From the NCBI GenBank assembly GCA_021396245.1, contig WNYE01000070.1:1-64000 (forward strand): a stretch of DNA of 64,000 bases. Reading direction: 5' to 3'. The notes under the pieces are model-generated. The model was not told the DNA's origin, did no database searches, and saw only the letters and a list, made by a program, of their open reading frames with translations. The translations under genes and the position numbers were made by a program. Positions 24,602 to 35,636 of this stretch are shown here, piece by piece (the first letter of the stretch is position 1; every line of letters starts with the position of its first letter). This DNA is from Sporothrix humicola. Lineage: Eukaryota; Ascomycota; Sordariomycetes; Ophiostomatales; Ophiostomataceae.

Positions 24602-25706
24602 TCAGTGTCTCCTTTCGCGATCCCGATCCCTGTCATCGCGGCCGTCTTTCCTATCCCTATCCCTTCTCCGATGAGAAGATTCCTTGTCGTGATCCCGTGT
24701 CCGGTCCCGTTCTCGGTCACGATCACGGTCTCTTTCTCGTCTCCGATCACGGCTGTCGCCATCCTCACGGTCGTCCCGTTTCCGGTCACGATCTCGGTCA
24801 TGGTCCCGATCCCGGTCTCTGTGTCTATCACTTCTTTCTCGCCGGCCCTCTCCGTCGTCGTCTCTCCGCCTATGCCGGTGTTCTCTGTCCTTGTCGTCTC
24901 TCCTCGAAGAGCCTTCTTCGTCCCGTCGTGATCTGTGTGACCGGTGGGAGCGGTGGTGGTGCCTCCGCTCACTGTCGCCCTTGGCGTCGCGCAGTTTCCG
25001 CGCCTCGTCGACCTCCTTCTTCTTCTCTTCGATCAAAAAGTCCTTCATCGGGTCCTCGTCGTCGTGCTCGTCAATCAACTTCTGGAGCTCGCGTTCTTCG
25101 CGCAGCAGGGTTTGGTGCTCGTCTCGACTGCGGATGTTCTTTGGTTTCTTTGTCGTGCGTTTGTCTTCGTCTTCACTGGGAGTGGCCTCGCCCATGTCGG
25201 TGTCGGTATTGTCGCCGTTCTTCTCGGAAAGTCCCTGCCGCCGCTGGATGTCGGCCCAGCCGACTTTGAACTCTTCGGCATCCTCGTCGTCGCGGGCCTT
25301 GTAGCGCGCATGGTCGACTGAGATCATGCGCCCGCCAATCTGCGCGCCGCCCAGGTTGTCAACGGCCAAGTCGGTGCTGCGCTGGTCCTCGTACTTGAGC
25401 CAGCCGAAGCCCTTGCTCTTTCCCGTCTCCTGGTCGCGCGCGAGCTTCAAAAAGACGGGCTCGCCATACTGTGAGAAGATGGTGATGACGTCGCCTTCGC
25501 TCAGGTCGTAGGGGAGGCCGCCAAAGTAGACAAAGGCCGTGTCGCGGTAGTCGGTGTGCCAGGAAGCATTCGGGGAGCTGTTGGAGAGAGAAAAACAGTC
25601 AGTTAGCTAGAAGTCTCGAAGAGAAGGGATCGTAAAAGGTATATACTCACATTCCCTGCTCAAGTTCCTTCTTGTTGAGCTCCTGTATTTGCCGTATCTT
25701 GTTCAT
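24602..25706 (-). CDS. Ist3/Snu17/RBMX2-type RRM splicing factor
   Basis: Exons 25706-25651 and 25577-24602 (73-nt intron) encode 343 residues. The N-terminus MNKIRQIQELNKKEL and the following SWHTDYRDTAFVYFGGLPY are diagnostic of Ist3/RBMX2. One RRM spans about 34-112, with RNP2-like VYFGGL and RNP1-like KGFGWLKY. The remainder is charged; from about residue 215 onward it is a long Arg-Asp/Arg-Glu/Arg-Ser-rich tail that is almost pure low complexity. Ist3 is a subunit of the RES complex (with Bud13 and Pml1) in the activated spliceosome and acts in pre-mRNA retention and splicing. The protein is far longer than yeast Ist3 (about 150 residues) but close to animal RBMX2, the added length being the tail. 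A CACGTGAC element lies about 120 bp upstream. Confidence 0.93.
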
Positions 25707-27071
25707 TGTGGCGGCTGGTCGAAAACAGCGCTCAATGCCGAGTTGTTTGTTTGTTTTAGACAAGGCTGCCACGCCTCGAAGCTTTGTTGAAGCTTTTCTG
25801 CCGTCGCGATTTTGGCGTCCAACACCATCACGTGACCATACAAGGCTATTGTAGATTTCAACACTCAGTCAGCGTCCAGGAACTGTACCTGAACCGTCAG
25901 CTGTGGTCTGCTGGGTTAGTAAGCCTTTTTAACGGCTTTATTTCTCTTTTGAATGTTGATATTTCATTCTGCAAGAAATTCGGATTTGATGCCCCAATCA
26001 TGAGGCTCCAAAAGCTACTGACAGCTGTGGCCTGGAATTGGCAGGCGGTCAGGCAGTCCAGTGTAAGTTGCGCCCAATATGGAGGGGCATTAGGCGTGTA
26101 TTCGCCCCCCATGTCGCATCCCGAACAGTGGGTAAAGGTGGCAGCACATGCCCCCAAACAGACGTCGGCGCTTGCTGAGAATGCTAGGACGCCACCTGTT
26201 AGTCGCCTCCTTGGTGATGTTCTGGAGAAGTATCAAAGAGGCAACCGTCGCAAATGCTCTTTCCTTTCCACAAGGCCTCGCTGTGTCTCACATGTCTTTG
26301 TTTGTTCTGAATGTAGAAGGAGCCCGTCGAGGGGGAATACGTTTTGATCCAGCTGACTCAGGCTTGCAGAATAACAGAACAAAAGGCCTGAGAGTGTAAT
26401 AGAGAAAGAACGACTGGCTTTGATACCAGAATTGTCGGAACGTCCATATTAACGGGTGGGGCGGGAAAGTGCGCCAGCGGGTTGCTTGGGACGCCCCCAG
26501 GGCGGCGCTTTCCTGATACTGGGCCGCCGTCATCCTTTTCTGCCCCTCCTCTCCTTCTGTCTTAATCCATTTCGCTCTTGCCTTTACTTTTTCTTTGTTC
26601 TTTCTGCATCATTCACTCGTGGTTTCCCTCTGATCGTCTTCTATTTTCCTGGAAATCATCTTGGAATTTGTTGGTTAGACTTTCTTCGTCGTACACCTTT
26701 TCGCATTCGTCTCTCGTCCTTTTCGCTGCACGATACACCGCATCCCCGACGACACCTGCGCATAATTGCGATAACACTTTTTTGCCCGTTATCAGGGATT
26801 CTTTTGGAGGGGTCGCATAATACCAGCCGCCAGCCCGACGGAAAGCGAGGCTGTTACAGAGTGACAGAAACAGAGCAAGTCAGATTGCTTATCTGTCTTT
26901 TCTTTATCTTTTTGGAGTCGTACGGAGTGCCGCCTCGTCATATTCGCTACACGAGATCTACTGAGTCTCAACTTGCGCACACGACATCGCATACTGAAGA
27001 AACCGGCTTCGAATCTACATCTACATCACGATTCTGGTTGAAGGGGACAACCCACACACCCACCAGTCCAG
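25707..27071. other. Divergent intergenic region, 1.4 kb
   Basis: Upstream DNA of the Ist3-type gene (-) and the DUF255 gene (+). It contains a TCACGTGA palindrome near the Ist3 side and a T/C-rich leader from about 26.5 to 26.8 kb near the DUF255 side. No gene is supportable. Confidence 0.6.
25828..25836. promoter_or_regulatory. E-box palindrome TCACGTGA(C)
   Basis: A perfect TCACGTGA palindrome, extended to CACGTGAC, lies 122 bp upstream of the Ist3-type start codon. It is a typical Cbf1/bHLH core. Function is inferred only from sequence and position. Confidence 0.4.
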
Positions 27072-29642
27072 ATGATGGCCGCACAGCTCAAGGAGGCCAG
27101 CGGGGCTTCGTCCGGGGCGTCTAGCGAGGCGACATCGCTCCGTGGTGCCGCTCCTGCTGCTCCGATGGTGCCTGTTGACCCGTCCAAAACCGACACGGCA
27201 CCGCTCGCCAACTGCGCCGGCGAGAGCAAGAGCCCATACGTCCACGCGCAAGCAAACACGCCTGTCCATTGGCAGTTGTTTGGAAAGGAAGCAATCGACC
27301 GCGCCAAGAAGGAGAACAAGCCCATCTTCCTCCACATCGGCTTCCTCGCCTGTCACTGTAAGTCCCAACATTCACTTGAGATGTAAATGCCATCACTAAC
27401 ACAATTAGACTGCCGTTTGACGAAACAAGACTCTTTCTCGAACCCTGCGATTGCATCGATCCTCAACGAATCCTTCATCCCCATCGTCGTCGACCGCGAA
27501 GAGCGCCCGGATATCGACGCCGTGTTCTGGAACTACCTGCAGCTGGTCAACAGCAGCGCAGGCTGGCCCATCAATGTGTTCTTGACACCCGACCTGGAGC
27601 CTGTGTTTGGTGGCAGCTACTGGCCCGGTCCCGGTGCCGAGGCCAGCGGGCGCGACAAGCAGAGCGGCAGTGAGGACGGCGAAGACGAGGAGCTGATTGG
27701 CTTCCTCGGTGTGCTGGAGAAACTGCGCCAGTCATGGACGGAGCGCGAGACGCAGTGCCGGACGGAGGCCAAGGAGACGGTTGTGCAGCTGCGCAAGTTT
27801 GCCGCTGAGGGTACACTCGGTCCCCGCGGCCTACTCAAGCCCGGCGAGAGCAAGGGCAGCGAGGCATACCTGTCCAACGACCTGGACCTCGACATCGACC
27901 AGCTCGACGACGCCTACACGCAACTCAAGAAGACGTTTGATCCCGTCAACGGTGGCTTTGGAGTGGTTCCCAAGTTCGTCACGCCCGCCAAGTACTCGTT
28001 CCTGCTGCAGCTCGGCAGCTTCCCCTCCGTTGTGCAGGACATTGTCGGCGAGGCAGAGGTCGCAAGTACTGTCCAGATGGCTCTGTACACACTCCGGAAA
28101 CTGCGCAACAGCGCCCTGAACGACCACCTGTCGGGCGGCTTTGGCCGCGCCAGCCACACGATCAACTGGACCCTGCCGCACTTTGAGAAGCTCATCCCCG
28201 ACAACGGCCTGCTGCTGAGCCTGTACCTCGGCGCCTGGCTGTACACTCTGCGCGCATCCAAGACGAACGATGCAACACAGCCCGAGTTTTTGGATGTCGT
28301 CTATTCGTTGGCCGACTACCTCACAAATGCGCCTGTGCATCTCAAGGACGGCGGCTTTGCCAGCAGCGAGTCGGCCGACTCGTTCTACAAGCGGGGCGAC
28401 CGCCACATGCGCGAGGGCGCATACTATGTGTGGACGCGGCGCGAGTTTGACACGGTGGTGGGCGGCGGCAACAGCCAGAACGACATGGACGCTCGCGTGG
28501 CCGCGGCCTACTTCAACGTGCTGCAGGACGGCAACGTCGACCGCGACAACGACCCGTTTGACGAGTTTATCAACCAGAACGCGCTGTACGTGAACAAGGA
28601 CACGGCCGAGCTGGCGCGGCAGTTTAACATCCCGCGCGAGAACGTGGAGCGGATCACGGCCGAGGCGCGGAAAAAGCTGGCGGCGCACCGCGAGAAGGAG
28701 CGCGTGCGGCCCGTGCTGGACAACAAGGTGGTGGTGGCCGGCAACGGCATTGTGCTCGGCGCGCTCGCACGCACTGGCGCAGCGCTCAAGTTTGGCGGGC
28801 ACAGCGCCGACAAGGGCGAGCAGTACATTGGCGCGGCGCGGGATGCGGCCAAGTTTATCAAGGCGAGTTTGTGGGACGCCGAGGCGAAAACGCTGTACCG
28901 GGTGTCGGTGAATGGCAGGCGGCAAAACGTGCTCGCGTTTGCCGAGGACTACGCGTACCTGATCGAGGGTCTGCTGGAGCTGTACGAGGCGACGGGCGAG
29001 GCCGAGTGGCTAGAGTGGGCCGACGAGCTGCAGAAGCAGCAGATTGAGCTGTTCTACGACAGCCCTGACGTGCCGTCGACGCAGGCGCACTCGTCCAGCG
29101 GTGGCTTCTACCGCACACGCGAAACCGGCAACGACGCCGACGGTGTTGACCTCCTCAGACTCAAGGACGGCATGGACACGACGCTGCCCGCGACGAATGC
29201 CGTCGCCGCGTCCAACCTCTTCCGCCTCGGCAGCGTGCTGAGCGACGCCAGCTACACACACCTGGCGCGCGAGACGATCCACGCGTTCGAGGTCGAGATG
29301 CTGCAGCACTCATGGCTGTTCCCCGGCCTGCTGTCGCAGATCGTGTCGGCACGCCTCGGCGGCCCGCAGGTGGCCACGCTGGCCAAGGCGCCCTCGACGT
29401 CCGACCCGGTGGTTGTCGACTACTTCCAGTGGCCGCGTGCGGGGCTCCGGAGCCTGGTGTACGTGGACGGTGGTGTCGGCAGCGGCAAGGAGACCACGGC
29501 GTCGTCGTGGCTGCTCGGCCGCAACTCGAGTCTTACTGATTTGCCTGCCAAGGACGCGGAGGGCTCGTACGTGCTCAAGGACGGCAAGTGGGAAAAAGCG
29601 ACGCCAGCCGACCTAGTGGTGAACGTCGAGGCGAGTGCATAG
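27072..29642 (+). CDS. DUF255 thioredoxin-fold / SPATA20-YyaL family protein
   Basis: Exons 27072-27357 and 27409-29642 (51-nt intron with a CTAAC branch site) encode 839 residues. After a Ser/Ala-rich start (1-50) the DUF255 thioredoxin-like domain begins with KSPYVHAQANTPVHW and ENKPIFLHIGFLACHYC. This retains the Cys-His-Tyr-Cys pair at 94-97, formed across the intron, where bacterial relatives have CHWC. It continues with NESFIPIVVDREERPDID and GWPINVFLTPDLEPVFGGSYWP. The rest is a six-hairpin, glycosidase-like alpha-barrel with repeats such as GGFGRASHTINWTLPHFEK and GGFYRTRETG. The family is present from bacteria to man and its biochemical role is unknown; the animal homologue is a spermatid thioredoxin-like protein. 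Length is slightly above the usual 700-800 residues. There is no clear targeting signal. Confidence 0.93.
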
Positions 29643-30576
29643 ACTGGCACATTTAAGGACTGCATTTTGTTTGGTTCATGATAAGAGAAGAGGAGTTTTG
29701 TCTATGAGGTCGAGAGTGGACTATGCTTTTGTTTATGTTTGGAGTTTGAATTGTTGCATTTAACTTGCCATTTGTGTCTTTTTTTCCTCTTTATATCAAT
29801 AATCTACTTTTCAACAAGACGTTGCACCCATGAAGATATAATGCTGGAATAATTTTGTTTTATTTTTTGAAAATTTAAAACTTATTTTACAATCTATTTT
29901 ATTTTTTCATTATTATGTTCTCATACTTATATCACAAAATCTTGAAAGATAAAACAATAAAAAAAAAGAGATGAAAAAAATAATACCCGTCCACTAATAG
30001 TTCTACTTAAAATTGAAACGGATAAGATTGTGACTGAACGTAAAGTTGACATGACATTTGACCGACTCCTTTTGTCTGTTTGGAAATGATATCATTCTGA
30101 GTTTGCGGGTTGCTGGCTGTCAATTACAGTTTGTAAGCTCGGGTGGAGCCTTTGCCCGATTGCCCCAGCGGCCCCATTACAGCGCCTCACCGCCTGCGGG
30201 CAGTGACTCTTTTGTTTTTGTGGTGGGGTTGTACCACAGCACAATGGACCAGCGCATGCTGGCGCATTTGCCCCGCGACGGCTTGGAGCGGCGGCAGAAA
30301 AAAAAAGTTGGAGTTTCTTTGGGCTCGTTTGCTCCTTCAATTTGCCGCCAATTTTTCGTCGCTTAGAAAGCAGGTGGAAGAGAACGAAAAACGTTTAAAG
30401 AAAGGAAAGAACTTCGACGAACGACGACGAGCTCCTTCCGACAGAACGGCTCATATATAACGACCTTTTCCTTTCAGCCTTTTACACAATCAAGGCAATT
30501 ACGATCACGACTACGAGTCTCGACAACCTCCTTTCTACAACCTACAACAACCTACAACCCATCCCCACCACACACA
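29643..30576. other. Intergenic region, 0.9 kb
   Basis: An AT-rich 3' flank of the DUF255 gene (29.7-30.0 kb) is followed by the Sqt1 promoter. Nothing else is seen. Confidence 0.6.
30451..30460 (+). promoter_or_regulatory. TATA-like element (CATATATAA) of the Sqt1 gene
   Basis: TCATATATAA lies about 120 bp before the Sqt1 start codon and is followed by a C/A-rich leader lacking ATG codons. This is consistent with a core promoter and a short 5' UTR. Confidence 0.4.
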
Positions 30577-32178
30577 ATGTCGCACAACCCGCGCGACGAG
30601 CACCCGGCGTCGGACGACGGCGAGGACTCTGGTCCGGAAATGCTCGACATGGACGACGCGGCCGAGGAGATTGACGGCGGCGATGCTGAGGGCGACGACG
30701 ACGTGGCCATGGACAGCGGCGACGAAGACAATGAAGAGCTCGTGCTCGTCAACGACAGCATCGCCTACTTTGACCTCCACAAGGACTCGGTCTTTGCGAT
30801 TGCACAGCACCCCAAGTTCCCGTCGCTCGTGGCCACGGGCGGCAGCGAGGGCGACGCCGACAACGCGCCCGGCAAGGGCTATGTGATTGACACATCGGCA
30901 GCGGCAGACCGCCCGCTGCTGCCGGCGAGCTATAGCAGCGACCCGTCGGCGGCGGCGGCGCAGCCGAGCAGCACGGAGCTCACCCCGCTGTTCGAGATTG
31001 ACGGCCACACGGACTCGATCAACGCGCTGACCTTTACCCTGCCCAATGGCGACTTTTTGGTGAGCGGCGGCATGGACGGCCGCATGCGGGTGTATGCCGT
31101 CAAGATTGGCGGCGGTAGCGTGCAGTTCAAGTTTGTGAGCGAGTCCCAAGAAGTGCCCGAGATCAACTGGCTCGCGCCGTGCCCGGGCCGCGACTATTCT
31201 AATGTCGTTGCGCTCGGCGCGTCCGACGGCTCGGTGTGGGTGCTGTCGATCGACCCGTCGGCCGACGCGGCCAACCCCATCCAGATTGTCCAGTCCTTTT
31301 TCTCGCACACGGCCGCCTGCACGGCCGGCGTGTGGACGCCCGACGGCAACCTGCTGGCGACGGTCAGCGAGGACAGCTCGCTGTGCGTGTGGGACGTCTG
31401 GGGCGTTGCGGCGGGCCGTGGTCTCGTGCCCGGCGGCGCTCAAGCGTTGCTCACCCTTACCGGCGAGGACCAGCGGTTCGAGGTGCCCGGCGGCCTCTAC
31501 TCGGTGGCCGTGTCGCCCGGCGGCACGCTAGTGGCTGTCGGCGGTGCCGGCGGCGTCATCAAGGTCGTGACCCTGCCGCGGTTAACAGGTGCCCAGGCAG
31601 CGGGTGCCCCTACGAAGAAGGGCGGTGCAGCCGCACCCAAGGGCAAGACTGCCGCCGGCCAAGGAAGCGGCAGCACCGCCACCGATCCCACGCAGTTCGG
31701 CGCCATCCTGGCATCGCTCGAGGTGCAGTCCGACGGTGTCGAGACGCTGGCGTTTGCCCCGCCCCCGGTGACACTGCTGGCCGCCGGCTCGGTCGACGGC
31801 AGCATCGCCGTCTTTGACGTCACGCGCTCGTTTGCGCTGCGGCGCCACATCCGCCTCGCCCACGACGATTTCTCGGTCGTCAAGGTCGAGTGGGTCAAGT
31901 CGGCGCCGGCGTCGCTGACAGGCGGTGTGGCTGCTGGCGTTGGCGGCCCGGCCCAGTGGCTGCTGACGAGCATCGGCATGGACGGCGTGGTGCGGCGGTG
32001 GGATCTGCGCAAGAACGTGATGCCCGACAAGCCGGGCGACAATGGTCTGGTGAAGGAATGGCGGGGCCATCGCGGCGACGGCGAGGGCGGCGGTGTCCTG
32101 GGATTCGTGCAGGGCGACACTGGCGAGCGGATTGCTACGGCCGGCGACGACGGTGTTGTTCTCGTGTTTGAGGCATAG
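30577..32178 (+). CDS. sqt1: Sqt1/AAMP-type WD40 protein, Rpl10 chaperone
   Basis: A single exon of 533 residues. The N-terminal 55 residues are highly acidic (Asp/Glu-rich, with GEDSGPEMLDMDDAAEEIDG), as in Sqt1 and AAMP. An eight-blade WD40 propeller follows: KDSVFAIAQHP near 70, GHTDSINALTF near 142, then an ACTAGVWTPDGNLLATVSEDSSLCVWDV blade and the final ERIATAGDDGVVLVFEA. An Ala/Gly/Lys-rich insertion (about 340-370) lengthens one inter-blade loop. Yeast Sqt1 binds the N-terminus of nascent ribosomal protein Rpl10/uL16 and delivers it to the 60S subunit in late cytoplasmic assembly. The ATG has a good context (CACAATGTC) and an ATG-free leader. The next gene, Spc19, is on the same strand 382 bp downstream but unrelated. 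Confidence 0.9.
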   Translation: MSHNPRDEHPASDDGEDSGPEMLDMDDAAEEIDGGDAEGDDDVAMDSGDEDNEELVLVNDSIAYFDLHKDSVFAIAQHPKFPSLVATGGSEGDADNAPGKGYVIDTSAAADRPLLPASYSSDPSAAAAQPSSTELTPLFEIDGHTDSINALTFTLPNGDFLVSGGMDGRMRVYAVKIGGGSVQFKFVSESQEVPEINWLAPCPGRDYSNVVALGASDGSVWVLSIDPSADAANPIQIVQSFFSHTAACTAGVWTPDGNLLATVSEDSSLCVWDVWGVAAGRGLVPGGAQALLTLTGEDQRFEVPGGLYSVAVSPGGTLVAVGGAGGVIKVVTLPRLTGAQAAGAPTKKGGAAAPKGKTAAGQGSGSTATDPTQFGAILASLEVQSDGVETLAFAPPPVTLLAAGSVDGSIAVFDVTRSFALRRHIRLAHDDFSVVKVEWVKSAPASLTGGVAAGVGGPAQWLLTSIGMDGVVRRWDLRKNVMPDKPGDNGLVKEWRGHRGDGEGGGVLGFVQGDTGERIATAGDDGVVLVFEA

Positions 32179-32560
32179 ACCTGCTGGGATATGGAATACT
32201 ATAGATGAAAAGAGGGATATATGAGGACTGGTAAATACAGGCGGAAGCATTTGCATTTAATAATAATAAATCATGTTCATACAAAATCTGGGATGGTGGG
32301 ATTGTATTACTGTAATGTGGTTGATCAATGGGTGTATGTCCGTAGTGAAGTGACGTTTAGTGGTGAAATAAAAGTGGAACGTTGTTTACTTACCACGCGT
32401 GGCCCGTGCGCGTGTCTTGCACCACTTTACCAATCTCCATCACAATTCATTAGAATCAACGTCTTTCAAACCCCGCAACAACACAACGACGGGAGAACCT
32501 TGAAAAGCACTCTAAAAGCACTCAGAAGCGCTAGAAAACAAATACCGACCGCCCTCCACA
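32179..32560. other. Spc19 promoter region
   Basis: This 382-bp stretch between Sqt1 and Spc19 holds the Sqt1 3' end (A/T-rich) and the Spc19 promoter with a MluI-box palindrome. No gene is seen. Confidence 0.7.
32393..32402. promoter_or_regulatory. MluI cell-cycle box palindrome CCACGCGTGG
   Basis: A perfect ten-base palindrome with the ACGCGT core bound by MBF-type G1/S regulators in fungi. It lies 159 bp before the Spc19 start codon. Cell-cycle control of this kinetochore gene is a reasonable inference. Confidence 0.5.
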
Positions 32561-33121
32561 ATGTCCCTCTACTCGTCCTCCGCATCGCCCTCGCAGACCC
32601 TCGCCCTGTACGGCGACTGCGTCGCGTCGCTCCGGACGTCCCTCGCTTACCTTGAGTCCTCCGTCGCCACGCTCGGCCAGGAGGCCACAGGCCCGACCGG
32701 CGGCACGGGCGCCGTCGCCGACATGCCCAGACTGGCGGGCGTTCTAAAGACGGTCCGCCACTATGAACTCGTCCCGCAACCGACACTCGCCGCCGCCGAG
32801 GCTTCTTTGCAGAGCGAAATCGGCCCCGCCGTCGCCCAGCTGCTGGACCGCGCGTCGCACCAGCTGGCCCGCCAGGCGCGGCGGATCGACACGCTGCAGG
32901 CGCGGGCGGCCTTGCAGGCGGGAAGATTGGAGGGGGATGAGCCCCAGGCGGAGCCGAAGAAGAAGGCACCGGCCAGATCGGCCGCCGACCCCCTGCGCGC
33001 GCGCATGGTCAAGCAGCGCAAGGAGCAGCTCAAGTACAGTGTTGCGCGCCTGGAGCGGGAAGTGGCGCAGAAGGAGCGCGAGCTGCGGCAGCGGCTGCGG
33101 CAGTCGGCGGTGGGCCAGTGA
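32561..33121 (+). CDS. spc19: DASH complex subunit Spc19
   Basis: A single exon of 186 residues. The N-terminal half matches the Spc19 pattern: LYGDCVASLRTSLAYLESSV, then MPRLAGVLKTVRHYELVPQP and SLQSEIGPAVAQLLDRA. These are mostly amphipathic helices with coiled-coil character. A basic, Ala/Lys-rich linker (about 125-145) leads to a C-terminal Arg/Glu-rich helix. The DASH/Dam1 complex forms rings on kinetochore microtubules and couples them to chromosomes; Spc19 is one of its ten subunits and is specific to fungi. Length is close to the yeast protein (165 residues). The start codon follows an ATG-free, C-rich leader (CCACAATGTC). A MluI-box palindrome upstream suggests G1/S-regulated transcription. 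Confidence 0.88.
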   Translation: MSLYSSSASPSQTLALYGDCVASLRTSLAYLESSVATLGQEATGPTGGTGAVADMPRLAGVLKTVRHYELVPQPTLAAAEASLQSEIGPAVAQLLDRASHQLARQARRIDTLQARAALQAGRLEGDEPQAEPKKKAPARSAADPLRARMVKQRKEQLKYSVARLEREVAQKERELRQRLRQSAVGQ

Positions 33122-34606
33122 GGACGCACGAAGTAAGGAAGAAAGAAAATGAAGCAAAGGCACGACTACGACCGCCCACGACCGCCGACATATTAACACG
33201 ACATTGACGATGACAGTCGACACAAAAACGATTATACACGAAGATACGACGCGACGAAACAGGGCCTGCGGAAACCAAACAGGCTCGACGATGAACATTG
33301 GTTATGTGACGGCAATGGCAATGTCAGACAGAAGCCTCTTCAGAGATATCGTTGCCTTCCGGGTTTACGGCGCGTCTTCTATCGTGTGCAGCTCGGCCTG
33401 GTCTTCAGAGTCTGCTGATGGATGCCCTGGGCTTCACCGACACGGTGGAATGCACTCCGAGGCTGTGCACGTCGCTGGCATGCGACTGGAGAAGAAAGCC
33501 AGTTTGTTTCTGGCTCGACGGCACGAGGAACGGCGGATACTATCAGGACTGAGACATTCTGATACTGGCCCAGTCCGCGTCGGCGCGTGGGCAGCTCGAG
33601 TTTTGAGGACTGGCATGCTCGTCTGTAGAAATGATGCAGATAGTCGAGTACTCAGACAGAATTACATACTACAGAATACAGCATTTTACTTCACTATGAC
33701 TTTCTGTTGATAATTTTTTTCATTTCGATTTTCAACCTATCAAGAAACCTGACCTCAGGTTTTTTGCTGTTGCCCAAGGAAAAATAAGAAAACGGGAAAA
33801 GTAAAGAGACAAAAAAAAAAAAAATAGCCGTGAACTCATCTCGTAAAAGAAGTGAAGAATAATGGGGTTGGGAGGAGAAGTGAAAAGAAAAGGCAAGACA
33901 AGAGTCAACATGTGTAAAGGGCCTCATCGGAGGGTATGGAATCGAAGCTTGTGTGAGAAAGCGAAAAGAAAATAAGGTGGTGAAAAATACAGTGTTCAGC
34001 TATGCCGTGGGGGAGAAGATGGATCGGTCTGGTGTTGCTGTATCCCGTACCGCACAATTGTCTGGTTCAGGGACGCAACACCTTGGTCGATCATACTTCT
34101 CGTACAAGCAACAGCCAAATAAGAAGTGGGAATAAAGAAAAATGAAAAGTGTGCGGAAAAAATAGACATGAGAGAGACAGAAAACCCCGTAGTAAAAGAC
34201 GAATAACAGAAAGGAAACAAAGCACTGCAGTGATGGGCAATAGTCAAAAAGACGAAAAAGATAACAAAAGAAATGTGGCCAAAAAGTGAACGCAAAAAAA
34301 GACGCGACAGCGCATAGTAAAGAAGAAGGCAAGAAAAAAGATAAAAGAAGCCGGGTTTTGGAACCTGAAACACCTGTGTATACCTGGCGGCCAGACGTGT
34401 CCACGACTCTTATCCGTTTTCAATTCGGTATATCTCGAAATCGATGTGTGGTTTGTCGATATCCATAGACCGAAGAAAGGCGGAAAAGCTGTCGAACAGA
34501 CTCGGTGGTGGCGTAGATGTGGGTATATGTATATAATATAAACAAAAAAAAGACGAAGAAAAGGAAAGCGTGGATGTGAACGGTTTGATTAAGCGGTCAC
34601 GTCCTT
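33122..34606. other. Convergent intergenic region, 1.5 kb
   Basis: Region between the Spc19 (+) and Sho1 (-) stop codons. It is A-rich on the plus strand from about 33.75 to 34.6 kb, which fits a long Sho1 3' UTR. No coding frame is supportable. Confidence 0.6.
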
Positions 34607-35636
34607 TTATAACAGAATCAGGTAGTTGCTTGGTGCAATACCCGTCTCGCCGCTCTCTTTCCTTGCCTGCCACCAGCGGCCGCTGACGTCCGACACCTCC
34701 AGGATCTCGTGCTTGGAGAAGCTAATCTCGTTTGCGTCGTCGGGGTTCGCCTCGTAGCTGTAAATCGCCTTGGCGCGGTACGGGTACTCGGTCGGAGGTA
34801 CTATCTCGCCCTCGGGTGCGCCGGCACCGCCCTTGCTCGTTGACGCGCCGAAGCCGCCGCCGTTCAGTGCCGAGTTGCGCTGGCCGGTCGGGATGCCGGT
34901 GACGGGCGACGAGTTCTCGAAGCCGTTGAGTTGTGCGGACGTGTACATCTGCGGCGGTGCAGCCGAAGTCGAGGTCTCGGGACGGCCGACGCCGTAGGCG
35001 CCCACCATGGTCTGTCTGTTGGTGTTGGACTCCTTAGCCAGGGCGAACGAGTCAAGGTAGGCGCGAGGAACGGCCGACGGCGCCGAGCCGAAGTAGAACA
35101 TCCAGACGATCTGAGGAGGAAAGAGAAATGTTAGAATACGATCTCCACCAGTTATAAATTGAGAATAGGACGAAAGGAAACGTACCGTCACCATGGACAG
35201 CAGGATGAAGCCCGCAGCAGCGGCTTCCTTAGCGCCGTTGCTGGAGTACACGAGGCCGTTGACGGACGAGGTGGCCAGGACGAGGCCGCAGGCCAGGTAG
35301 CCGACGACGGCGACATGGTAGGTCTGGGAGGTGTCGGAGGCGACGACGACAAAGACGCCGGCAATGACGAAGAAGTAGTAGACAATGGTCCACCAGGTAT
35401 ATGTTGGGAAGCTTTTCCCGGTCTGGACCTGAGCGATGATGGAGGAGATGAAGGAAATGATCCACGCGAGCTGATGTTGGGTTAGCATTACAATCGGAAC
35501 GAGGTTATCCTGAGTTTCTTAGGTTGACGGCTCGACGTACAGCGGAGATGGAGATTGTGGCCAGGGCGAATGGGTCGCCGATGATGTTGCCGAAGCTGAT
35601 GCCGTTCCGGCGTCCGTAGACGCGAGACTGTTCCAT
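34607..35636 (-). CDS. sho1: High-osmolarity sensor Sho1 (4 TM + SH3)
   Basis: Exons 35636-35541, 35470-35186 and 35110-34607 (introns 70 and 75 nt) encode 294 residues. The N-terminus MEQSRVYGRRNGISFGNIIGDPFALATISIS is shortened here to its key part, FGNIIGDPFALATISIS, the hallmark of Sho1. Four membrane segments lie within about 24-140. A Ser/Gly/Pro-rich cytosolic linker (about 150-232) follows, then an SH3 domain from RAKAIYSYEANPDDANEISF to GIAPSNYLILL at the C-terminus, with the conserved Trp pair in GRWWQARK. Sho1 anchors the SHO branch of the HOG MAP-kinase pathway at the plasma membrane and binds Pbs2 through the SH3 domain; in fungi it also affects adhesion, invasive growth and wall integrity. 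The architecture is complete. The upstream DNA is unusually long and gene-free. Confidence 0.96.

Noticed and set aside
27831..28925. 364-residue antisense frame over the DUF255 gene
   Set aside because: An antisense shadow of a biased coding sequence, without any recognisable domain.
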